Assembly: GCA_030038435.1 (NCBI GenBank)
Contig: JASHOY010000109.1
Location: forward strand, 1-33,844
Source: Acidobacteriaceae bacterium
Lineage (GTDB): Bacteria; Acidobacteriota; Terriglobia; Terriglobales; Acidobacteriaceae
Direction of reading: 5' to 3'
Length of the DNA stretch: 33,844 nt
The number at the start of each line of letters is the position of its first letter. Position 1 is the stretch's first letter. The position numbers and the translations under genes are program-made. The notes under the pieces were generated by a model, which did no database searches, was not told the DNA's origin, and worked only from the letters and a program-made list of their open reading frames with translations. Positions 15,776 through 22,800 of the stretch are shown here, in pieces.

Positions 15776-17746
15776 TCACATGCCTTGATCTTCCTGACCC
15801 GGCTGTTTGCCCATGCGGATGAGGCCACGCTGGCGATAATTGTTCATCACGTTGCTGACAAAAATGTCGAACGCCTGGTCGCGCTTCTGATGCAGCATGG
15901 AGTCGCGGGTCTGGTCAAGATTCTTCGCTAATTCCGCAGGTGTCGGCTGCTGCTTGTCGACAATCTTGGCCACGATGCCCGCGGAAGTGGTATCGATGGG
16001 TCCACTGACGTTGCCCACGTTCAACATAAAGAGTTGCGGCGCCACCTGTCCGAGTTGGCCGATATCAGGCACCTGGTTCGCGGCGGTGACCAAATCGCTG
16101 GTCTCCAGCTTCGCACCCATCGCTTTGGCCGCTTTGGCCAGATCATTCATGGACTGCGCCTTGCCGGCAAGCTCCCTGGTCTTCACATCAATCAACCCGG
16201 GTAGCTGCTGATCGCGATAATCGGACAACACATTGGCTTTCCATTCGGCAAAAGTGGGCGCGTGCGCGGGGATTACCTTCTGTACCTGGAAGATCGCATA
16301 GCCCTCGCCGGTGGTGGCAGACTGCGGCGGATTGCCCGGACTGGTGGTAAACGCTTTGCTCAAAAGCTGGGAGCTGTCGGGCAGCGCTGAAATGGTGCCC
16401 TGGCGGCCCAGAGGCGCCGTGGTGACCACTTGCAGATGATGCGCCGCGGCGGTCTTGGCGAGGCCGTTCTTGTCAGCCTCGCTGGTTAGCAGCTGCGCAT
16501 AACTGCTTTCCGCGGCCGCCGTCTGCTGCTGAATCAGCGTGGCCTGAATCTCCGGAAGCACCTGATTGAGCGGCTGTTCGTGCGCCGGTTTCCGGGCTTC
16601 CACCTGCACAATATGGAAACCGTATTGGCTGCGCACGATAGTCAATGCACCGATGGGCTGCGTGAAGATGGCGTTGTCGAAAGATGGAACCATGGTTCCG
16701 CGCTGCACAAAACCGAGTTCGCCGCCTTTGTCCTTGCTGCCCGGATCATCGGAGTATTTTTTCGCCATGGCGGCGAAGTTGGCTCCCGCCTTAAGCTGCT
16801 TCAGGATTGACTCGGCCTTGGCTTTGGCTGCCGCGATCTGCGCGTCGGTAGCGCTGCTGGCCACGGAAATGAGAATGTGCCGCGAATCCACCTCTTCAGG
16901 CACCATGTATTCGCTTTGATGGTCGTTGTAATACTGCTCGATCTGCTGCTGAGAGGGTTGGGGGACACCGCCGGGCAGGTCGTCGGTAGTGAACGAGAAA
17001 TAGCTTATGGTGCGCTGTTCGGGCACCGCCGTCGCATAGCGCGCGGCGTTCTGCTTGAAGTAAGCCTCCAACTGGCCGTCAGAGGGATTGATCTGATTGC
17101 GAAGGGTGTCGGCCGATAGCACCGCGTAGTCGAATTTGATCTTGAGATTCTGCTTCATGTAGGCGGCGCGCACCGCCTGCTCGCTTACCGTTACCGGCGC
17201 GGTGATCAGCGCTTCCAGGCGGCGAATAGCAATCTCAGTCTTGATTTCGCCTTCGAACTGCGGCACCGACATGTTCCAGCGCGTGGCCACCATGTTGGCA
17301 TAAGCATCTTGGCCGATGAACTGGCCATTGGGAAAGAACATCTCGCCGAATTCCCCCGACTGCAGGAAGTTGCGCACGTCATCGTCGGTGACGCGCACGC
17401 CAAGCTGATCCGCCACCTGCATCAGCACCCGCTGCTCAACGAGTTGCGCACCAACCTGCTCCTGAAAATACTTCAGGATGGCCTGGTTGTTGGCATATTG
17501 CGGAGCGCGCGCCTCAATGTCCTGCTGTGCTGCGGTCTCCACCTGCTGCTCGGTGACGGTGGCGCCGGAGGAAAAAATGCGGCTGTACCAGTGCGGATAA
17601 ATAACGGCATAAGTGCCCGCCGATGGCGTGCCCAGGCTGTAAAGACCCGGGATCAGGTAAATCACCATGCCTACCGAGCAGGCGGCAATGATAAGCACGA
17701 ACATTACTTTGACGAAGCGGCTGTCAGCTTGCAGGAAACGAATCAT
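15776..17746 (-). CDS. PpiD/SurA-like peptidyl-prolyl cis-trans isomerase, membrane-anchored
   Basis: This is a periplasmic foldase (656 residues) with one N-terminal transmembrane anchor at about 13-34. A SurA_N-like helical chaperone region spans about 55-270. A parvulin domain spans about 290-390 (VDSRHILISV, FAAMAKKYSDDPGSKDKGGELGFVQRGTMVPSFDNAIF, YGFHIVQVEAR). A second, degenerate parvulin-like segment follows. The architecture matches PpiD, which helps newly exported outer-membrane proteins fold. The start at 17746 follows AAGG by about eight bases. A TATAAT on the minus strand at 17857-17852, about 105 bases upstream, is a candidate -10. It stands alone, between the GH2 gene and transposon remnants. 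Confidence 0.9.
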   Translation of the reverse strand: MIRFLQADSRFVKVMFVLIIAACSVGMVIYLIPGLYSLGTPSAGTYAVIYPHWYSRIFSSGATVTEQQVETAAQQDIEARAPQYANNQAILKYFQEQVGAQLVEQRVLMQVADQLGVRVTDDDVRNFLQSGEFGEMFFPNGQFIGQDAYANMVATRWNMSVPQFEGEIKTEIAIRRLEALITAPVTVSEQAVRAAYMKQNLKIKFDYAVLSADTLRNQINPSDGQLEAYFKQNAARYATAVPEQRTISYFSFTTDDLPGGVPQPSQQQIEQYYNDHQSEYMVPEEVDSRHILISVASSATDAQIAAAKAKAESILKQLKAGANFAAMAKKYSDDPGSKDKGGELGFVQRGTMVPSFDNAIFTQPIGALTIVRSQYGFHIVQVEARKPAHEQPLNQVLPEIQATLIQQQTAAAESSYAQLLTSEADKNGLAKTAAAHHLQVVTTAPLGRQGTISALPDSSQLLSKAFTTSPGNPPQSATTGEGYAIFQVQKVIPAHAPTFAEWKANVLSDYRDQQLPGLIDVKTRELAGKAQSMNDLAKAAKAMGAKLETSDLVTAANQVPDIGQLGQVAPQLFMLNVGNVSGPIDTTSAGIVAKIVDKQQPTPAELAKNLDQTRDSMLHQKRDQAFDIFVSNVMNNYRQRGLIRMGKQPGQEDQGM

Positions 17747-17851
17747 GAATAAACCTTGCTCTCTTTGCGCGGGAGGCCCATCAGGCGTGATCTCCGGCCT
17801 GCGAGCAGCGCCGGTTAGCCATGCGCAGTTCTCGCCGGACAGTGCTACTCC

Positions 17852-17857
17852 ATTATA
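17852..17857 (-). promoter_or_regulatory. Candidate -10 box for the ppiD-like gene
   Basis: Read on the minus strand this is a perfect TATAAT about 105 bases before the PpiD-like start. No recognisable -35 element lies at 16-18 bp spacing, so confidence is low. Confidence 0.3.
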
Positions 17858-17930
17858 GATGAGAAGCAGACTCCTATTCCCTTGCTGGAAGGCTTTGTGA
17901 CGGCATGGGAAGGGGCAGCAGCGCCCAAGT

Positions 17931-18449
17931 TCAGCCCCTCATCACCTTGTGCTTGCTGGCGTTGGCCTTGATCTTGGTCCCGTCGATGGCCACATGCCCA
18001 GCTTCACCGGCCCCCGCCTTCTCGCGCAACAACCGCGCCTGCCCGAAGAGCCCCGCCAGCGCCTCCAGATGACGCTTGCGAAACTCCGCAAAGGTATCGT
18101 GATCCGGATGCCGGTCTGCCGACAGATAACGGAATGCCACATCCTCATAGGTCCGTGCTTCGATTTTGCGCGAGCTGTATACCCCCGTCGCATAGCCGCA
18201 CGAAAGCACTCGCACTATCATCTCCGGCGCGTAAGCCGACTGCCCGCGTCCATCTTTTTCCTCGTAAGAAGCCTAGACCCCGCGCAGGTCCAGCTCCGCC
18301 ACCACGTCCACCAAAAACCGCGCCAGATGCCCTTCCGAAAGCCGGTTATGCAGCGACGGAGGGAAGAGCAGCGTTTGGTCCACCGCGTTGACTAAAAAGC
18401 TCTTGCCCATACCTGCATCGTAAACCGATAGCGTTGCCTCCAAATTCAT
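17931..18449 (-). pseudogene. IS1182-type transposase remnant (internal amber stop, C-terminus lost)
   Basis: Read from ATG 18449 or 18410, this matches the N-terminal InsH/DUF772 part of IS1182/IS5-like DDE transposases: FPPSLHNRLSEGHLARFLVDVV, then SYEEKDGRGQSAYAPEMIVRVL, then RTYEDVAFRYLSADRHPDHDTFAEFRKRHLEAL, then AIDGTKIKANASKHK. The last contains the first catalytic Asp. Codon 46 from 18410 is TAG (18275-18273), where such proteins normally have a sense codon. Similarity ends at about 17940, and the catalytic C-terminal two thirds are missing. It is therefore inactive. It lies between the ppiD-like gene and the tRNA fragment. Confidence 0.85.
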
Positions 18450-18507
18450 ATCAGCTGCGAAGCGAATCTATTTCCGACACACTCCTCGCAGACAGCAATT
18501 ACCACAA

Positions 18508-18557
18508 TTCGGCTCTTAACCGACAGGTTGTAGGTTCGATTCCTACCGCGTCCACCA
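18508..18557 (+). tRNA. 3' half of tRNA-Lys(CUU): integration-site scar, not a functional tRNA
   Basis: The anticodon loop CTCTTAA (anticodon CTT at 18515-18517) is flanked by a stem pairing at four of five positions. It is followed by a 5-base variable loop, a perfect T-stem/loop (GTAGG-TTCGATT-CCTAC), the 3' acceptor strand CGCGTCC, discriminator A and encoded CCA at 18555-18557. The matching 5' acceptor GGACGCG, the D-arm and the rest of the 5' half are absent upstream. A fragment running from anticodon loop to CCA is the typical att core left by tyrosine-recombinase elements that integrate into tRNA genes. The intact tRNA-Lys should be at the other end of the element or elsewhere. Confidence 0.75.
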
Positions 18558-18602
18558 ATCAAATCAATCAGTTAGGCCGCTTCGCTTCCAAGCTCTCGTC
18601 CG

Positions 18603-18624
18603 ATACCGGGGAAAATACCGGGGA
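18603..18624 (+). repeat. 10-bp direct repeat beside the tRNA scar
   Basis: ATACCGGGGA occurs at 18603-18612 and 18615-18624, a 12-base period, about 45 bases after the CCA end. Short direct repeats close to att cores can be arm-type binding sites for an integrase or excisionase, but chance or a coding remnant is also possible. Confidence 0.4.
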
Positions 18625-18687
18625 CCTCGCTTCAATTTTGCCGTTGCTGATGTTCTCAACTGCGTCCCGGAGATCGTTCAAAGAGAA

Positions 18688-18882
18688 GTGACCGTACCGC
18701 GCTGCCATGAGCGCCATCGTAGACTTGCTCAGGCCGCCGAGCAACTCGGAGTCAGCATCAAGTGTCTGCGGTCCTGGATTTATCGCCGGACCATCCCATA
18801 CGTCAAGGTGGGCCGCGGCGTCCGAATCTCGGATGAGACTATCGAGAAAATCATCAACCGCAGATCGACCAGATCGGCCTGA
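18688..18882 (+). CDS. Excisionase-like helix-turn-helix DNA-binding protein
   Basis: A 64-residue basic protein with a GTG start. Residues of about 13-60 (LAQAAEQLGVSIKCLRSWI, then PYVKVGRGVRISDETIEKII) match the MerR-like HTH_17 excisionase/AlpA fold: winged helix with SxxxLRxWI, then a PYxKVGRxVRI wing. Such proteins bend DNA at att sites or regulate integrases. It lies 130 bases after the tRNA-Lys fragment, which fits a relic of an integrative element. No integrase gene is seen, so it may be orphaned. The start is uncertain, as only a weak AAGAGAA lies upstream. Confidence 0.7.
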   Translation: MTVPRCHERHRRLAQAAEQLGVSIKCLRSWIYRRTIPYVKVGRGVRISDETIEKIINRRSTRSA

Positions 18883-18971
18883 ACCATCGCGTTCACAGGC
18901 ATCACTGGGTCTTCCCGGATCATCAGGCCCATCAGTTCGAGTTGCACCACGACTGGTAGTGCCTGAAATCC

Positions 18972-19225
18972 GCGTTGACGGTCAGACGCGCCAAGTTGCC
19001 GTTCGCAAAATCGCCGGCAAGCTTGTCATCGAATCAATCCCGGAGACCAAGGCGAGTACTCTGTTGGAGTTCCTCCATGGAATATGGGGAGAGCTACATG
19101 TGACTTTGGAAGAGGGGACTTGGTCGTCCTGGCTGTACGATCTGCTGAGGCCGCATGTCCACGAGGTCCTGGTATGCAATCCCCGCCGAAATGCCTTATT
19201 GAAAGAAGGCAGTAAAGATGACAGA
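18972..19225 (+). pseudogene. IS110-type transposase, N-terminal fragment
   Basis: In the frame ending at 19270, a stretch of about 80 residues matches the N-terminus of IS110-family DEDD transposases: AVRKIAGKLVIESIPETKAS, then ELHVTLEEGTWSSWLYDLL, RPHVHEVLVCNPRRNALLKEGSKDDR. The family continues with a D-A-x-K-L-A-type segment, but here the similarity stops after DDRV at about 19225 and unrelated residues run to the stop. The usual first catalytic Asp near the N-terminus is also not recognisable. It is therefore a double-truncated relic. The open frame upstream of 18972 is the excisionase-like gene read in another frame. Confidence 0.75.
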
Positions 19226-19806
19226 GTCATGCTTGGCAGTTATCTTATGCCAGCACTTCTGCTTGCATAGCTTCACGAGCCGAGGGCGTCCACCATCACC
19301 GCATGAAACTGAGCAAACAAAGTTCGCAATTCCCTTGGTCGCCCTGAAATCGCTGACAGCTCCAGCGCAATCGAAGTCGGGCTGGATGCAAGTCAAACAC
19401 GCTCCCCTGACAAGGGAGAAGGGGATGGTTTTTCTCTTGACTTCCCCTCCACAGGATCAGGGCTAACGACTTACCGTCAAGGTGGGTGGCTGGACTTTGC
19501 GGAATTCACCGATATCTAGCTTCAGATGGCGGCAGGCACACCTCAATTCGCGCGATGCTGATCATCGGCAGCCTGCGAATCGAGCTCGACGACTCTTGTT
19601 CGACTATTCCGGTTGGGTGACATGCTCAGAATCTCGGAGCAGCCAATTAATCCCGCAATCGCCCGCATCGTAAGCTTCATTTCTTCTATATGTGTTTCGC
19701 CGTCTCCCGTCCGTCATGCTTTCCTTTGTAGAAGGTTCGCGAAGGACAAGTGCTGACCGGGTAATGCCACGGCCGGCGCGTCATCACCAGACCTCAGCAG
19801 ATTTTG
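19226..19806. other. Gene-free stretch, probably decayed mobile DNA
   Basis: About 580 bases between the IS110 fragment and the SDR stop. Several short open frames exist on both strands, but none has a ribosome site with a recognisable protein family. No terminal inverted repeats, tRNA or strong hairpin could be picked out by eye. Its place between transposon relics suggests decayed insertion-sequence DNA. Confidence 0.5.
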
Positions 19807-20550
19807 TCAAACAGCAGTGCGCCCTCCGTCCACGGCGAGAATTGCGCCATGAATGAAGCTGGCGCGGTCCGTCGCCAGGAAGACGATCGCTTCAGCGATC
19901 TCATCAGCTGTAGCCGGACGACCCGCGGGCGCCTGCGAAGCCAGCCGTTCAAGCCCCTCGCCCATGGCCTCGGTACCCTCGGTACGGGTGGGTCCGGGAC
20001 TCACAGCGTTTACCCGAATGCCACTTGCTCCGTATTCAGCGGCCCAGCTTTTGGTTAATAGATTGATTGCGGCCTTGCTCGAACCATAGAGGCTCATTCC
20101 AAGTGCGCCATAATCTGCGACCATGGTCGACACATTCACAATTGCTCCTTTGCCTCTTTTGGCCATCAGCGGAGCAAGTTGCGCCACCAGGAAAAACGGC
20201 GCCTTTACGTTGACAGAAAAAACACGATCGAAGTCTTCTTCGGTCATTTCGTGCGTTGGGCCGAACGGAAAGATCCCTGCATTGTTGATGAGAATATCCA
20301 CGTGCCCTTTGCCGAGTTCGAGTGTTCTTTGCGCCACGGCCCGTGCACTCGCGGCATCTTTAAGGTCCGAAGAAATAAAATCCGCTTTGCCACCTGCGGC
20401 ATGAATTTCGTCGACGGCTTTTTTGCCGCGCTCAGGATTGCGGCCCACGACCAAAACGTGGATACCCAAATGCGCCAGTTTAATAGCCGTCGCACGACCG
20501 ATTCCGCTCGTTCCTCCGGTGATCAGCGCTGTCAAATTATTGGTTGTCAT
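19807..20550 (-). CDS. Short-chain dehydrogenase/reductase (SDR)
   Basis: A classical SDR (247 residues) that oxidises or reduces an alcohol or ketone with NAD(P)(H). It has the cofactor motif TGGTSGIG at about 11-18, NNAG at about 89-92, the active-site Tyr and Lys in LYGSSK with the catalytic Ser region (NVSTM) upstream, the PGPTRT segment, and the C-terminal GAILAVDGGRTAV typical of FabG-like members. Arg39 after the second strand (VVGRN) hints at NADP preference. AAGGAG lies eight bases before the ATG. It ends the minus-strand run, 87 bases after the aldolase remnant. The substrate is unknown. Confidence 0.92.
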   Translation of the reverse strand: MTTNNLTALITGGTSGIGRATAIKLAHLGIHVLVVGRNPERGKKAVDEIHAAGGKADFISSDLKDAASARAVAQRTLELGKGHVDILINNAGIFPFGPTHEMTEEDFDRVFSVNVKAPFFLVAQLAPLMAKRGKGAIVNVSTMVADYGALGMSLYGSSKAAINLLTKSWAAEYGASGIRVNAVSPGPTRTEGTEAMGEGLERLASQAPAGRPATADEIAEAIVFLATDRASFIHGAILAVDGGRTAV

Positions 20551-20636
20551 TCACAATCTCCTTGGCGATACTGAATTTCAATCAAGCTCAAATACACGTA
20601 GCGGGTTTCAGTACGACTCCCTTCTAAGGCACTTCC

Positions 20637-21197
20637 TCACGACGCGATCTCAAGGCTAAGCAGCCACACTCGAATTGCTGAAGAGCGCCAGCCGCGACTG
20701 GACCAGTTCTCGAACGGCTTCGACGACCGGAGGGTGGATCGTATAGGGAACGACTTCATCCGGCTTGCCGGCGAGCCGCTGCCGATGTCGCCGATTTCGC
20801 CTTCCACCAGGATGGACGGATGAATTTCCTTGAGCGCGGATACCGCTTCCCGGGTCTGGCGAACATTTTGTTCGAGTGGCAAGGCTGAAAGATCGAAGAC
20901 GATAGAATCAAAGCCTGACTTAGCCGCCTCCGCTGCGCTAGCGAGGGAATGTGTGTGGTCTGCATTGAGAAAGATTGGGAAGTCGAATTCTTCTCGCAGG
21001 CTCTTTACCAGCGCCGCGATCTGGCAAACTCCCATAAAACTTCGTTCGCCTTCGGATGCGCCGACAATTACCGGCGCATCCAGCTCCCGCGCTGCGCCAA
21101 AGACTGCTCTCAACACAACAAGGTCGGGGACGTTGAAGTGACCGATTGCGACGCCTTGTTTTCCCGCCTGGATTAGAACGTCCCGTAGAGTTTGCAT
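20637..21197 (-). pseudogene. Class II ketose-bisphosphate aldolase, internal deletion plus frameshift
   Basis: The first 140 or so residues look like an intact class II aldolase: GHFNVPDLVVLRAVFGAARELDAPVIVGASEGE, then NADHTHSL (metal-binding His and catalytic Asp), and VEGEIGDIGSGS. Family members then run about 100 more residues with two further metal His ligands. Here the reading frame changes at about 20775 into Ser/Arg-rich nonsense ending at 20637. An alternative frame reads KPDEVVPYTIHPPVVEAV and stops at 20656, which looks like the native aldolase C-terminus. The middle, including metal and phosphate sites, is lost. A start at the ATG 21197 with AAGG upstream is likely. Confidence 0.8.
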
Positions 21198-21307
21198 GCC
21201 ATGCACCTTATCCGCAACAAAGACCTGAAATCCGCGTCCGCCATTTCAGATTCATCCTGGCACTGCGTGGTTACGTACAAAGTTTGTTGAAGATCGACAG
21301 AAGCTTG

Positions 21308-22630
21308 CTACTCGGGCGCGACAAGCGCGGTTGTGTCTTCCTGAATCTCCCGAACAGCGAGCGGCCGAGAATCCGCGAGGCGAACCAGGTCCTTCCCGAA
21401 AAGCAAATCAAGCGTCCAATCCAGGGCCACTCGAACCTTTCTCTCAAAACGAGGCAACTTCATCAAGTAAATAGATCGCCAAAGGAACCATGCAGCAAAT
21501 CCGGAGAAGTTGATTCCAAGAATGTTCGCGACGCCAGCTCTTCGGCCGATTGCCGCCAAAAGACCTAGCGTTGAAAATGAGAACGGACTCCTTTTCTCGC
21601 CGCGAATTGCGGCGATCACGTTACCCGCAACAGTTTTACCTTGGCGCAAGGCATGTTGAGCAGTTGGAGGATACGGCCGGCCAGTAATAGCGTCCGTAAT
21701 CGATGCGCAGTCGCCCAACGCCCATACCCCCGGCCAACCGCGAATTTCCAGGTACTCGTCGGTGACGATGCGGCCGCGCTCCAATTTGCATGGCAGCGCG
21801 GCAATAAGAGGGTTTGGGGATGTTCCCGCGGTCCAGATCACTGTGGTCGCGGGTATGCGAAAGCCGTCGCTCAGTTCTACTGCCTCCTCGTCAACACGCA
21901 CGACCCTGGCGTTGACTCGAATCTCTACTTTGCGCTCTGTCAGCTTCTTCTGAGCATATGCGCCCAATTTGGAACCTAGTTCCGGAAGGATTACTTCTCC
22001 TGGGTGAACCAGAATTACTCGGAGCATGTTTGTCGTGAGGTGCGGATAGAGCCGGACCGATTCATGCAGAAAATCGTTCACGGCTGCCACTGTCTCAGTG
22101 CCGGCAAAGCCTCCTCCCACCACAACAACAGTCAACAAACTGGGTCGCGAATTGGTCGAACACTCAAAATCCGCTTCCTCCAGCATGTCGATCAGTTGAT
22201 TTCTTAAACGAGCTGCATCGCTCAGCGATTTCATGGTCAGGGCTCGATGTTCAAGTTGCGGCAAGCCGAAAAAGTTTGTGGTTGACCCAAGCGCGAGAAC
22301 GAGGTGGTCGTAACCAAGTACGTGAAGGTGGCGCTCTGGTCCATGCACCACGGTCACCCGTTTCTGCGAAAGATCTATGTGCTCCACCTCACCATGGAAA
22401 AAGCGCACCCGGCTTAAAAGCTTTCGAACCGGGTTTACGATATGTGTCATATCCAGGTCGCTTGCGGCAACCTCATGCAGCATAGGGGTGAAAAGCGAGA
22501 AGTTCTGCTTATTCACTAATGTAACGTCTATGTCATGGTGACGGGCAAGTGCTCTTTCCAGGCCGAGAGCGGTGTAGAGCCCGCCGAAACCGCCGCCAAG
22601 GATCAAAACGTGTTTGCGCGTGTTCGTCAT
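21308..22630 (-). CDS. ndh: Type II NADH:quinone oxidoreductase (NDH-2)
   Basis: A single-subunit flavoprotein (440 residues) that moves electrons from NAD(P)H to quinone at the inner membrane without pumping. The FAD-binding GGGFGGLY is at about 12-19 and the NAD(P)H Rossmann motif VVVVGGGFAGTE at about 168-179. Also seen are WTAGTSPN near 267, ALGDCAS near 304 and PPTAQHALRQG near 321, where FAD and quinone meet. A C-terminal amphipathic/hydrophobic segment (INFSGFAAWFLWRSIYLMKLP) suits membrane attachment. GAGAGGGTGAA immediately precedes the ATG. It follows the phosphatase gene by 170 bases. Its presence beside a complex I operon suggests a choice between coupled and uncoupled NADH oxidation. 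Confidence 0.93.
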   Translation of the reverse strand: MTNTRKHVLILGGGFGGLYTALGLERALARHHDIDVTLVNKQNFSLFTPMLHEVAASDLDMTHIVNPVRKLLSRVRFFHGEVEHIDLSQKRVTVVHGPERHLHVLGYDHLVLALGSTTNFFGLPQLEHRALTMKSLSDAARLRNQLIDMLEEADFECSTNSRPSLLTVVVVGGGFAGTETVAAVNDFLHESVRLYPHLTTNMLRVILVHPGEVILPELGSKLGAYAQKKLTERKVEIRVNARVVRVDEEAVELSDGFRIPATTVIWTAGTSPNPLIAALPCKLERGRIVTDEYLEIRGWPGVWALGDCASITDAITGRPYPPTAQHALRQGKTVAGNVIAAIRGEKRSPFSFSTLGLLAAIGRRAGVANILGINFSGFAAWFLWRSIYLMKLPRFERKVRVALDWTLDLLFGKDLVRLADSRPLAVREIQEDTTALVAPE

Positions 22631-22800
22631 TTCACCCTCTCACGTCGTTTCAACTTGCACCTGGCAGTGCCTTTTCCATTAAACGGACATCTCACCCGAA
22701 AGCAGATAAAGACGCCTCGGAGTAACGCGAAACAGGCTCCCGGAAAATGGGGGTCCCAGTTCTACAGCTAGGATTCCGAAAAACGTGAAAGGTTACAGAA

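Noticed and set aside
18434..18691. 85-codon open frame across the tRNA-Lys fragment
   Set aside because: It reads through the tRNA scar, has no ribosome site and matches no protein pattern.
19196..19470. Two opposite open frames just after the IS110 fragment
   Set aside because: Neither has a convincing start or family; both are probably decayed mobile DNA.
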